A DNA stretch of 64,000 nucleotides, taken from the NCBI GenBank assembly GCA_951812285.1, contig OX638292.1, forward strand, positions 2,069,001-2,133,000. The letters are read 5' to 3'. This document shows positions 43,550 through 51,778 of the stretch, piece after piece (the first letter of the stretch is position 1; each line of letters starts with the position of its first letter). The translations under genes and the position numbers were made by a program. Under the pieces are notes generated by a model. That model saw only the letters and a list, made by a program, of their open reading frames with translations, was not told the DNA's origin and searched no databases. Origin of the DNA: an uncultured Dehalococcoidia bacterium. Lineage in GTDB: Bacteria; Chloroflexota; Dehalococcoidia; Lucifugimonadales; UBA1127.

Positions 43550-45580
43550 ATGTATTTCCCCCCCGGACATGCGCGGATCGTCGCCGAGGCCTTCCTGTCG
43601 GCGTTGCTGATGGTCGGAGCCGTCACCCTGCTCGGAACGGACCGCCCGCTCCACGCCTGGAGCGGGCTGGACTTCCACTACCTGTCGCTCCCCCTCGTCC
43701 TCGTGGGCGCTCTCCTGTTCCTTGGCCGGACCGCGCAGCTCCTGCAGGCGACGAGCCTCGGTCCCGCGTCCGTGCGGCGCGTGTCGATTGCCGGCAGCGA
43801 GAGGGTTGTCGCCCTTCTCCCCCTGGCCGACAGGTTGTTGACCGAGGCGGCAAGAATAGCGATGGTCTGGGGGCTGCTTGCCTCCGTTTCCCAGCTTCCC
43901 GGCACCCTTTCGAGTCATCCGAGCGGACCAGACGTGGCATCGCTAGCCCGCTATCTGCTTGCCTTCGACTCCCTTGCGGTCTGGTCCATCTTCCTTCTGG
44001 CGCCCTTTGCGGTGGCGCGGCCAGCTTCCACCCTTTGGCCCACCGCCGCCGCGATAATCGGCTTGCCCTTTCAGCTCTTGGCGTGGTTTGCCGGTTTGTT
44101 TGTTGTTTTTTCGGACAACGGCATCCTGTCTACCTCCTACGGCATCGATGGCTTCAGGGCGCTGGCAGTCCTGGCTCTGGCGATATTGTTGCTGTATCTC
44201 GACTCGGTGGTGCGGAACGCCGGCAGTGAGGGACTGACACACAAGGCGGCCCGAGCCCTTGCCCTCGCCACCCCTGCGGCAAGCGTCGTCGCGGTGGGTC
44301 TGGTCCCGGCAATGGTCATATGGGCAGTCCTCGACACCCTTCCTGCCCTCGGCGCCGTCCTCTTGCAGCATGAGGCCACCCGCGCCTACGGCGAGCAGTA
44401 CGCCACCCACCTCGCAGGGTTCGCGGGCATTCGAAGCGTCGGCGCCGCGCTCTGCCTTGCCCTGGGCCTTGGGCTAGCCCTGCCCGAATCGCTGGGCGCT
44501 CTCCTCGGCCGGTACCGGCTACTCGCTTCAGCCGCCGGCTGCACAACGGCCGGGTTCCTGGCTTGGCTCGCCGGGGCGCAGCTGGCGCACCTACACTACA
44601 TGTATGCACTTGCAGGCGTGGTGTGCGGTACCGGACTCTTTGTCGTCGCCCTTTCCCAGCTGGCTGGATTCGCCACCTCCTCTTCGCACCGCATTGTCTC
44701 TGAGGTCAGCGCATGGTTGTTCGACTCCAGGGTGCGCGGCTTCTTCATTGGGGCCTCCGTAGCGGTCTACGTCGTCTTCCTGCACCCCTTGTTGAACCAG
44801 TTGCTGCGCTATGCCGCCCTCTACGAGTACATGGCGGTGCTGGCCCTTGCCCTGTACATTCTGTGGCGAGTCCGGAAGGGGACGCGTCGGGAGCTCGAAT
44901 TGCCTGACGGCGAGCCTCCGGCCTGGGAGCGCTGGTCGCATCACGAGCAGCGGTTGGAGACGAAGGTCGATCCGAGGGCGAGCGGCATCGCGTCGCTCCA
45001 GGGCCGGTTTCTTGAGCACGGCGAATGGCAGCCCGTTCTCAGCTATCTCATGACGTTGCTCTACCGGAACGGCGCTCCCTATGAGACTGTCGAGGCCGTC
45101 TGTCGGAGGCTGCGTACAGCCGCCCTTGCCCCTGCCCACTACTCCCTGCCGGGCGAGGTTAAGCGCGTGACTGCCAGGAGGCGCCACGCCGTCAACGAGG
45201 CGATTGCCATTGCCGAGGAGGGGATCGCCGCCCAGGCTCGGAACACGCCACACGTGGACGAGCAAGACCTGAAACAACTCGCGGATAACTACGTCGAAAC
45301 GGGAGCCAACCCGGAGAGGCTCGTCGCCATGGTCCTCCAGGACCACGTCCAGAGGGGTGACTCCCTGGTCTCTGCAATTGAACTCTGGTTTCCCGTGTTG
45401 CGCTCGCCGGAGCCAGCCCCAAAGTGGTATGAACCGCCCTGGGTCCGCTCGCGAGCGCAAGCGCGCAACAAAGCGTGGCGGCGCACCCACGTCGCGGAAC
45501 GAAATGCCCTGCGTCTGCGCGACGGCCCCAATAGCCCCGCCGACGGACCGTCGGCCTTGCTGGTCGGCCAAGTGGCCTGA
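43550..45580 (+). CDS. Large multi-pass membrane protein of the MoxR operon
   Basis: A 676-residue protein with about 12 membrane helices across residues 10-440 and a cytoplasmic tail (about 450-676) rich in charged residues. The tail contains a helical segment RAAALAPAHYSLPGEV-like followed by VDEQDLKQLADNYVETG. I do not recognise a family. ATG 43550 starts 5 nt after the transglutaminase stop codon, with GGAG upstream, and the next gene follows after 30 nt, so it is part of the same operon. The tail could be the contact point for the MoxR ATPase; this is inference from gene order only. Confidence 0.78.
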   Translation: MYFPPGHARIVAEAFLSALLMVGAVTLLGTDRPLHAWSGLDFHYLSLPLVLVGALLFLGRTAQLLQATSLGPASVRRVSIAGSERVVALLPLADRLLTEAARIAMVWGLLASVSQLPGTLSSHPSGPDVASLARYLLAFDSLAVWSIFLLAPFAVARPASTLWPTAAAIIGLPFQLLAWFAGLFVVFSDNGILSTSYGIDGFRALAVLALAILLLYLDSVVRNAGSEGLTHKAARALALATPAASVVAVGLVPAMVIWAVLDTLPALGAVLLQHEATRAYGEQYATHLAGFAGIRSVGAALCLALGLGLALPESLGALLGRYRLLASAAGCTTAGFLAWLAGAQLAHLHYMYALAGVVCGTGLFVVALSQLAGFATSSSHRIVSEVSAWLFDSRVRGFFIGASVAVYVVFLHPLLNQLLRYAALYEYMAVLALALYILWRVRKGTRRELELPDGEPPAWERWSHHEQRLETKVDPRASGIASLQGRFLEHGEWQPVLSYLMTLLYRNGAPYETVEAVCRRLRTAALAPAHYSLPGEVKRVTARRRHAVNEAIAIAEEGIAAQARNTPHVDEQDLKQLADNYVETGANPERLVAMVLQDHVQRGDSLVSAIELWFPVLRSPEPAPKWYEPPWVRSRAQARNKAWRRTHVAERNALRLRDGPNSPADGPSALLVGQVA

Positions 45581-45610
45581 GGCAATTCAACGGAAGGTGG
45601 TGCCCAGCAC

Positions 45611-46597
45611 ATGAACGAACACGAACTGCGAGAAGCCCGGCAGTCCTGCGAACTTATCATGGACCGCGTCGGCTCCGTCTTTGTCGGAAACCGGCTCCTG
45701 CTCCGCAAGCTGTTGGCCGCGGCCCTCGCGAATGGCCATGTGCTCTTTGAGGACTATCCCGGGTTGGGCAAGACCCTGCTGGCAAAGGTCTTCGCAAAGG
45801 CCATCGGCAGCGACACCCGGCGCGTGCAGTTCACGCCGGACCTCCTGCCATCGGACATCGTTGGCGTCAACGTGTGGAGGCAGAACGTGGGCTCCTTCGA
45901 GATGGTGCGCGGCCCGGTCTTCACCAACGTGCTGCTGGCCGACGAGATCAACCGCGCCCCGCCCAGGGCCCAGTCCGCCCTCTTGGAGGCCATGGAGGAG
46001 CGACAGGTCACTATTGATGGGACGACCCTCCCGCTGGAGCCGCCCTTCGTGGTCCTCGCCACCCAGAATCCCATCGAGCAGGAGGGCACCTATCCCCTGC
46101 CGGAAGCCCAGTTGGACCGGTTCCTGCTCAAGCTCAGCACCGGCTATCCCGCCAACAACGATGGCGAGATGGACATCCTCCGCAGGCGCGTCCAGTGGCA
46201 AAAGGACGACCCAACCGACGACATCGAGCCCGCCGTCGATTCCGTGCGGTTCCTGGAGCTCCAGCGGTACGTGGAAAACGACATCTACATTGACGAAGCG
46301 ATCATGGATTACATCACGCAAATGGTGCGCCTCTCCCGTGAACACCCTCGCGTGGCCGTCGGCGTCAGCCCGCGGGGCTCCCTCGCCCTACTGCGCATTT
46401 CCCGCAGCATTGCCCTCATTCACGGCAGGGACTACGTCGTCCCGGACGATGTGAAGATGGTCGTGGCGGATGCGCTGTCTCACCGGGTCATCCTGACCAT
46501 TGAGGACACCCTGGAGGGGGTGCGCGGGCAGGAGATCATAGATGAGGTGCTGCAACAGGTGCCGGCCCCGGCCGATGTCGGCGGGAAGGCCGGATAG
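45611..46597 (+). CDS. MoxR-family AAA+ ATPase
   Basis: A 328-residue AAA+ ATPase. Walker A is EDYPGLGKTLLAK (about 46-58), Walker B VLLADEINRAPPR, followed by ALLEAMEERQVTIDG and sensor 1 VVLATQNPIEQEGTYPLPEAQLDRF. The C-terminal helical lid contains VSPRGSLALLRISRS. MoxR proteins act as chaperones that mature partner complexes, usually with a DUF58 protein encoded next door, as here. ATG 45611 has GGAAGGTGG upstream. The following DUF58 gene starts 2 nt after its stop. Confidence 0.93.
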   Translation: MNEHELREARQSCELIMDRVGSVFVGNRLLLRKLLAAALANGHVLFEDYPGLGKTLLAKVFAKAIGSDTRRVQFTPDLLPSDIVGVNVWRQNVGSFEMVRGPVFTNVLLADEINRAPPRAQSALLEAMEERQVTIDGTTLPLEPPFVVLATQNPIEQEGTYPLPEAQLDRFLLKLSTGYPANNDGEMDILRRRVQWQKDDPTDDIEPAVDSVRFLELQRYVENDIYIDEAIMDYITQMVRLSREHPRVAVGVSPRGSLALLRISRSIALIHGRDYVVPDDVKMVVADALSHRVILTIEDTLEGVRGQEIIDEVLQQVPAPADVGGKAG

Positions 46598-46599
46598 CC

Positions 46600-47925
46600 A
46601 TGACGCGGCGGTCACTCTCGGCCTGGGTGCTGCCCGGCATCGTGCTGTTGCTACTGGGGCTGGTGCTGGGGAACGTCGCACTGCTGCTGTCCGGCATATT
46701 CGTGCTGATCACGGCCCTGCTGGCGGCGGCCCTCTCGCCCCCTTCCGGCATCGTGCTGGAGCGGAGCCTGCCGCGCACGACGGTCTGGAGCGGTGACACC
46801 TTGACCGTCGACAGGCGTCTTGTCGCCCGCATCGGCATCGGGCTGCTCTTTGTTCACGATATCGTCCCGGTGGAGGCTCAGGTGGTCTCCGGCAGCAACT
46901 ATCGTGTGGTGTGGAAGTGGCCGGGCCAAATGGAATTCGACCTCTCCTACGTGATGAGGTTTCCCAGGCGCGGCAACTTTGTGCTTGCGTCAAACGGCTG
47001 GGAGTCCCAGTCACCCTTCGGCGTCAGGAGCGCAAGGGGCCCGAAAGGGGAGCCCTTCAATGTGCGGGTTGTGCCCAGGATTCATGGCGTCACACGACTG
47101 AACGAGGTCCGCGCAGTTACGCGTTCCAGGCGGCACCAAGACGACTTAACCAGGATCGGAGCCCTTGGGACCGAGTTCCGGGAGTTGCGACCCTACCAGC
47201 CCGGCGATCCCATCAAGCGCATCAACTGGAAGGCGAGCGCAAGGGGCTCTCGAAGCGACAACCTGCCCCTCGTAAATGAGCTGGAGCCGGAGGCCAGGAG
47301 GGCAGTCTGGGTCTTCCTGGACATGGCCGAGTACATGGACGTAGGCGCTGCATTGACCAATCCGCTGGAAAACACCATAGAGGCATCAGGTGCGCTGGCG
47401 CAGTACTACCTGTGGAAGGGCTCCACTCTTGGGGCCCTCGCCTACAACACCTCCGGGGGCGCAGGAGAGATGCTCCCGCCGGACTTTGGCCGGAAGCAGT
47501 TCAATCAGCTGATGAACCTCCTGACGCGCCTGAGAAGCGGGCCCGAAAGACAAGACCTCCTCCAGGCGGTCGAGCGCTGCAAAGACTTCCTCGTCCGGCT
47601 TCGTCCAGAGGTGTTCGTCATCACCCGCCTGGACGTGCACTATACGAGGTTGGGCGACACGACCGACTCGCTGAACCGTCTTCGCGCCGCCGTCTCCCGC
47701 CTCACCGCGCTCGGGGCGCGATCGAGAGGGTCGGGGCGCGTCCGCGTGGTCCACGTTACCCCGGAGGAGCACCGCGGCGACTCGCGCACGGCGGATTTGA
47801 TGAATTGGGAAACGCGCCTTGTGGCCGAGTCCCTGCGCGGCGCCGGCGCCTCCGTGCTCGAATGGTCGCCGGAGGCCGAGCAGTTTTCGGCTGTCCTGGC
47901 GCGGCACATCGTTCCTTACGCCTAG
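46600..47925 (+). CDS. DUF58 protein, MoxR partner
   Basis: A 441-residue protein. Two N-terminal membrane helices (about 5-50) precede a beta-rich domain and the DUF58 signature GTEFRELRPYQPGDPIKRINWKASAR (quoted in parts: GTEFREL, YQPGDPI, INWKASA), then a von-Willebrand-A-like fold (VWVFLDMAEYMDVG and following). DUF58 proteins are normally paired with MoxR ATPases. ATG 46600 lies 2 nt after the moxR-like stop, which implies translational coupling. Confidence 0.92.
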   Translation: MTRRSLSAWVLPGIVLLLLGLVLGNVALLLSGIFVLITALLAAALSPPSGIVLERSLPRTTVWSGDTLTVDRRLVARIGIGLLFVHDIVPVEAQVVSGSNYRVVWKWPGQMEFDLSYVMRFPRRGNFVLASNGWESQSPFGVRSARGPKGEPFNVRVVPRIHGVTRLNEVRAVTRSRRHQDDLTRIGALGTEFRELRPYQPGDPIKRINWKASARGSRSDNLPLVNELEPEARRAVWVFLDMAEYMDVGAALTNPLENTIEASGALAQYYLWKGSTLGALAYNTSGGAGEMLPPDFGRKQFNQLMNLLTRLRSGPERQDLLQAVERCKDFLVRLRPEVFVITRLDVHYTRLGDTTDSLNRLRAAVSRLTALGARSRGSGRVRVVHVTPEEHRGDSRTADLMNWETRLVAESLRGAGASVLEWSPEAEQFSAVLARHIVPYA

Positions 47926-47961
47926 ACCCGGAGCGACACACGTGAGACGAAAGCGGCAGAC

Positions 47962-48657
47962 ATGAGGTTCATCGCCATAGAGTCGGGGTTGTTGGGCGGG
48001 CTCCTGGCCCTGGCCGAGCTCGTATGGCGCGCGTCGGCCTCGGCCGGGGTTCTTCCGGAGTCTGGCTTCCAGGGCTTTCTGACAAGCCTGCCCCCAGACT
48101 TCTCGAGCCCCCTGGAGATTGCCCTCGGCGTCCTGGTCGGCCTTGCCCTGTACTGGCTCCTCCAATGGCGACACCATGACGGTCTGGCGTACTGGGCCGC
48201 GGCGTTGGTGGCCCTGTTGGCGCACGTCCCCGCGGTTTGGGCCCACAACAAGCTGGACGTGTTTCAGTACACCGGCCTCACCGCCGGAGCCGGCGCCGTC
48301 AACGGGCAGGCCCTCGATGCGGCGCTCTTCCTGCTTGCCGCGGTCGGCCTTCTCGCCCTGTACGCTGTGGGCGGCATTAGAAAGCTGGAGAGGCGCATGT
48401 CGCTTCAGGGCGCCCGCGACTCGGAACGAAGGACCGCAATCACGAGTGAGACCCTTGTGCTGCTTTCCCTTATCGCGGGCGGGCTTCTCGTCTCGCTTGT
48501 TGTCGTGGGGGTTGCCTCACTTCTCGGCGGACTCGACGCCCTCCTGGCGTGGTCTCCGTGGACTGTGCTGATCGTGGGAGTGGGCGCTGCCCTGCTTCTC
48601 GCCCTTGCCCTGCTCCTCTGGTTGCGGGCCCCCATGGACGACACTTCCGTCCCGTGA
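47962..48657 (+). CDS. Membrane protein at the end of the MoxR operon
   Basis: A 231-residue protein with six predicted membrane helices (about 5-25, 50-70, 75-95, 110-130, 155-180, 190-220) and a short basic loop around residues 132-150. I recognise no family. It follows the DUF58 gene by 36 nt and is followed by a terminator 45 nt downstream, so it is the last gene of the five-gene operon starting at 39541. Confidence 0.75.
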   Translation: MRFIAIESGLLGGLLALAELVWRASASAGVLPESGFQGFLTSLPPDFSSPLEIALGVLVGLALYWLLQWRHHDGLAYWAAALVALLAHVPAVWAHNKLDVFQYTGLTAGAGAVNGQALDAALFLLAAVGLLALYAVGGIRKLERRMSLQGARDSERRTAITSETLVLLSLIAGGLLVSLVVVGVASLLGGLDALLAWSPWTVLIVGVGAALLLALALLLWLRAPMDDTSVP

Positions 48658-48701
48658 GCGCAAGTGTCCCCCGCCTCCCCAACCGTCCTTCCCGCGAAGG
48701 C

Positions 48702-48731
48702 AGTACCTACGCTGCGAGGGTAGGTACTTTT
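48702..48731 (+). terminator. Intrinsic terminator of the transglutaminase/MoxR operon
   Basis: AGTACCTAC (48702-48710) pairs perfectly with GTAGGTACT (48720-48728), followed by TTT. The rest of the 360-bp gap up to the VapB-like gene holds nothing recognisable. Confidence 0.85.
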
Positions 48732-49022
48732 GGCAGTTGCGCTCTAGATGGTGAGGCACCCAGCAGATCGCATTTCGCCCTTGAGTGGCATTCTCGGTTC
48801 ATGCCCTGAACATCCCGCCGAGCCGGAAGAAATCGAGAATCCTCACCCTGAGCTCGTTCCGGACCTCGAGTAAGGCCCGTGTCCCGACATGTTAGGCGTA
48901 GGTGTGCCGTGAGCCGAACGCGCGGGCCAGACGTTCACTCCCCCTCTTCCTGTTCATGCATGGCCAAGCGCGGCACTTGATCGGTCTTGACTCATGGAGT
49001 ATGAGTCAACTAGGCTGCTGTT

Positions 49023-49268
49023 GTGAAAAAGCGCCTACAAGTCCTCCTAGACGAAGAAGAGTACAAGGAGATTCAGGGCGTTGCCCGCCGGCAGCGAGTG
49101 ACCCTTGCGGAGTGGGTCCGGCAGGCCCTGCGCCAGGCAAGAAGCGACCATCCTGGTACCGTTGAGGCCAAGTTGAGCGCTATCGCTGATGCCTCTCGGC
49201 ATGACTTTCCTACCGCTGACATAGCCGTCATGCTTCAAGAAATTGAAGAGGGACAGCGGCTTCCGTGA
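49023..49268 (+). CDS. VapB-like antitoxin
   Basis: An 81-residue protein with an N-terminal ribbon-helix-helix (KKRLQVLLDEEEYKEIQGVAR, then TLAEWVRQALRQA), the usual DNA-binding fold of VapB-type antitoxins, and an acidic C-terminal tail that would wrap the toxin. GTG 49023 begins the frame. Its TGA overlaps the GTG start of the PIN-domain gene, so the two are translationally coupled. It should repress its own promoter together with the toxin. Confidence 0.82.
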   Translation: MKKRLQVLLDEEEYKEIQGVARRQRVTLAEWVRQALRQARSDHPGTVEAKLSAIADASRHDFPTADIAVMLQEIEEGQRLP

Positions 49269-49642
49269 TCTTCATTGACTCCAACGTGCCCATGTACCTG
49301 GTGGGGGTGGCTCACCCGAACAAAGATCGGGCAGTTGGTGCGCAACGGGAGCGGTTCATCACCGATGTGGAGGTGTATCAGGGGATACCCCACCGCTACA
49401 CCGCCATTCGACGTCCCGACGCTATCGACGCCGCCTTCGATAGTCTGCATGGCATTGCCGACGACGCTCTAGCTTTCGGCATGGCGGAGATACGCTCCGC
49501 CAGAGTACTCCTGAGCTCGGTGGGCCGCCTCTCCGCCCGGAATGCGCTGCACGTGGCGGTTATGCAGAAGGCCGGTGCGAGCCGCATACTGAGCTTCGAC
49601 GACGGCTTCGACGCCGTTCCTGGCATCGAGCGGCTGAAGTAG
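49265..49642 (+). CDS. VapC-like PIN-domain toxin with D-to-N active-site change
   Basis: A 125-residue PIN protein. The acidic residues expected to hold Mg are Asp5 (FIDSN), Glu36 (TDVEVYQ) and Asp112 (LSFDDGF). The third position, normally Asp in SARDALH, is Asn93 (SARNALH). VapC toxins are ribonucleases that cut tRNA or rRNA, and loss of this carboxylate usually abolishes cutting. This copy may therefore be a neutralised toxin, although partial activity cannot be excluded. It starts at GTG 49265, inside the antitoxin's last codons. Confidence 0.82.
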   Translation: MIFIDSNVPMYLVGVAHPNKDRAVGAQRERFITDVEVYQGIPHRYTAIRRPDAIDAAFDSLHGIADDALAFGMAEIRSARVLLSSVGRLSARNALHVAVMQKAGASRILSFDDGFDAVPGIERLK

Positions 49643-50084
49643 CGCCGGGCGGCCAGCCAGACAACCCCGGGCTGCGCCCCGACATCATTGTCACCGCAGA
49701 AGTCAGGTCGCGCTTGGTGACCGGGGGCATGATCATGCTGGGGTAGTGAATAGCCGCAAGCGGGGCATTCACAATCCAGCGGCAACTCCCGAGGCTCTTG
49801 CCTATGGCAGAGTGTGAATCACGCGAAGCCATCGAGCGGCGCGTTGGCCGCCAGGGTACACCTTGACACAACGAGACCCCGGATGCACTGGCAACCGCCT
49901 CCTACACGGAGAATTGACCCAAGTTCGGGGTTTGCGATGAGCTTAGGCCATAGCTATTGACCTTGCGCGCGTTGTGACTAGATGCTAGACCGAGTGATGT
50001 CAATACTCCCTTTGGGGTTTCTCAGGAGATACGAACAATCCCAACACGGTCCTACCGTCAATCACAGGTGCGCTCATTGGAGCA
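49643..50084. other. Intergenic segment between VapBC and Pycsar
   Basis: About 440 bp. Open frames here overlap the neighbouring genes in antisense or lack any ribosome binding site. I see no RNA gene, terminator or repeat. Confidence 0.4.
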
Positions 50085-50588
50085 TCAGAGATTTCCCCAC
50101 GCCAGCAGCACCAACCAGAGTACCCCTGCCGGCGCGCTTAAGAAGTACGCCCAACGAACTCGGTGCATCTTCACACCCACTATCCTGGACACGGTATGAA
50201 TTTGCTCCAGCAGTTGTTCCTCAATCAGCCTTGGCTCCATATGCTTGGCCTGCTCCACAAATACGTGGAGTGGTGTCGAAGCGACGGCCGCAAAATAGAT
50301 CAGGGACGTGCCGTTCTCGGGAGTTCGGGGCAGGTAAACGCTGCCGGCAAAGAGGAGCGCCAGTAGGGCGAAGACGGCATAGACCAATAGAAGGACAAGC
50401 AGGACTGTCGCCGCTGCGTCCCAAGGGCCGTTGGCTAGCGATATCGCCCAATCGTCGCGCCGCGCCGCTAGCGTACCCGCGAGGGCAAGGTGGCCGGCCA
50501 GTACGGGGGCCGCTTTGGAGTCCGCCGTCCTGGTGAAGCCAACCACGCGAGCCAGGGATTCGTAGTGGGACCGAAGTCGCTCTTCCAC
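50085..50588 (-). CDS. Pycsar-type two-helix membrane effector (PycTM-like)
   Basis: A 167-residue protein resembling the Pycsar effector family (formerly DUF5706): FTRTADSKAAPVLAGHLAL near the N-terminus, membrane helices at about 70-100 and 145-165, then SLIYFAAVAS, LLEQIHTVSRIVGVKMHRVRWA. In Pycsar, cCMP or cUMP made by the neighbouring cyclase on infection triggers the effector to damage the membrane. GTG 50588 follows the cyclase stop by only 3 nt, so the genes are coupled. A decayed homologue lies at 24318-24645. Confidence 0.78.
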   Translation of the reverse strand: MEERLRSHYESLARVVGFTRTADSKAAPVLAGHLALAGTLAARRDDWAISLANGPWDAAATVLLVLLLVYAVFALLALLFAGSVYLPRTPENGTSLIYFAAVASTPLHVFVEQAKHMEPRLIEEQLLEQIHTVSRIVGVKMHRVRWAYFLSAPAGVLWLVLLAWGNL

Positions 50589-50591
50589 TGT

Positions 50592-51428
50592 TCATCCCAC
50601 CCTTCGCGCACCGGTGGCGATCACCTCACAAAACTCCGCGCCGTGCACGACGCACCACTTGGACTGCAGGCGGTGGATGCGCGCGATGTCCAGACCCATT
50701 TCCGGAGGCGCAGCCTCCTCGTCCCACAGGTGTGGGGTCTGTCCTTCTTGAATGTCAAGTCCCCCTCCCGTAATCCCGTCATCACAGCCGCAGGTCCACA
50801 GAAGCGCCCGCCGCCGGAGCTGCGAGGTTCCTCGGAAGATGGAGAACACCCTGTCGGACACGACGACCTCGTTGGCACCGGCTACGGAGCTGAGCTTCGC
50901 CGCCACGTTCACCGGCCTCCCAGCCCAGACCTCGTTCTGCTTTGCCCCGCGCAGGCCCAGCCGCCGCACCAGCAGGGTCCCCCGGTCCATTCCGACGCCG
51001 GCCGTGAGCTTCCAATCCGTCGCCGCGTCCCGATCGAAACGCGGTGCGACTACGCGCTCCGCCTGCGTCCGCATGGTTACTGCGCACGCGGCCGCCTGAA
51101 ATGCCGACCCCGGGCCGCTGAACAAGCCGAATATACCGTCTCCCTGGATGTCCACGTACCTTGCGCCGAACCTATCAAGGACCACCGCCATTGCCCTGAT
51201 GAAATAGGTGTAGGCGTAGGCAGCATTTTGGCGACTGCCCGAAACGTTGAGCCTTGTGGAGCCCTTCAAGTCGGCGAAGACCGCCGAGACGTCCTGGATT
51301 CGCCCCCACACGCCCCTATTGGCCGGACCGGTCTCCGGCACGTTCCCAATATCCGTCACCTGGACGCCTAGCTGCGCCTGGTCATTCAATTGTGAGGCTA
51401 CGGCGGCCGCAACGTCGTCCAACAACAA
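50592..51428 (-). CDS. Class III nucleotide cyclase of a Pycsar system (PycC-like)
   Basis: A 278-residue class III cyclase. The two metal-binding aspartates are Asp53 (VFADLKGSTRL) and Asp97 (DIQGDGIFGLF), followed by the dimer-interface region GAKQNEVWAGRPVNVAAKL. Cyclases of this short single-domain type, paired with a DUF5706 effector, make cCMP or cUMP in anti-phage signalling. The N-terminal 40 residues before the catalytic domain and the Cys-rich C-terminal 60 residues (WTCGCDDG, WCVVHGAEFC) are less standard. The start is TTG 51428 or the TTG following it, behind GAGGTGAGG. Nucleotide specificity cannot be read reliably from the sequence. Confidence 0.8.
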   Translation of the reverse strand: MLLDDVAAAVASQLNDQAQLGVQVTDIGNVPETGPANRGVWGRIQDVSAVFADLKGSTRLNVSGSRQNAAYAYTYFIRAMAVVLDRFGARYVDIQGDGIFGLFSGPGSAFQAAACAVTMRTQAERVVAPRFDRDAATDWKLTAGVGMDRGTLLVRRLGLRGAKQNEVWAGRPVNVAAKLSSVAGANEVVVSDRVFSIFRGTSQLRRRALLWTCGCDDGITGGGLDIQEGQTPHLWDEEAAPPEMGLDIARIHRLQSKWCVVHGAEFCEVIATGARRVG

Positions 51429-51729
51429 TCCTCACCTCGGAAAATCAGGATCCTCAACGTCTTCCAGCTTATCATGGCCAATGCAAGCCAGGCTTCAACA
51501 ACGAGAGGCTTCGGTTAGTCTGCGAGGCGAAATTCGAGCGCAAGGGACGGCTAGTGGTGACGCTGCATAACAGTGCGGCCTGGCGCACCATGCCGCAAAC
51601 GAGACGCCTTCGACACGAACTCGAAGGCGTGGTGGCCAACCACACGTTGGTTCCACGGGTTCCCGGTTACCCTCCTCCCGCCACGCTGACTGCTCCGGTC
51701 AACCTCCGCACCCTCAGACGCGCTCTCCA
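51429..51729. other. Divergent intergenic segment, Pycsar / AbiE
   Basis: About 300 bp between the divergent Pycsar and AbiE-like operons. A short plus-strand stretch around 51500-51640 has coding-like composition but no start, no ribosome binding site and no family I know. It probably contains the Pycsar promoter. Confidence 0.35.
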
Positions 51730-51778
51730 TTGACAAGGTTTGGTGCGCAAAGTAAGCTGTTTCTTATGATGCGAAACA
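51730..51778 (+). promoter_or_regulatory. Promoter and palindromic operator of the AbiE-like pair
   Basis: TTGACA (51730-51735) and TAAGCT (51753-51758) are 17 bp apart. The inverted repeat TGTTTC (51758-51763) / GAAACA (51773-51778) overlaps the expected transcription start and the first codons. The likely start ATG 51766 would fall at or next to the +1, so the mRNA is probably leaderless. AbiEi antitoxins are known to repress their own promoter by binding inverted repeats. Confidence 0.65.
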
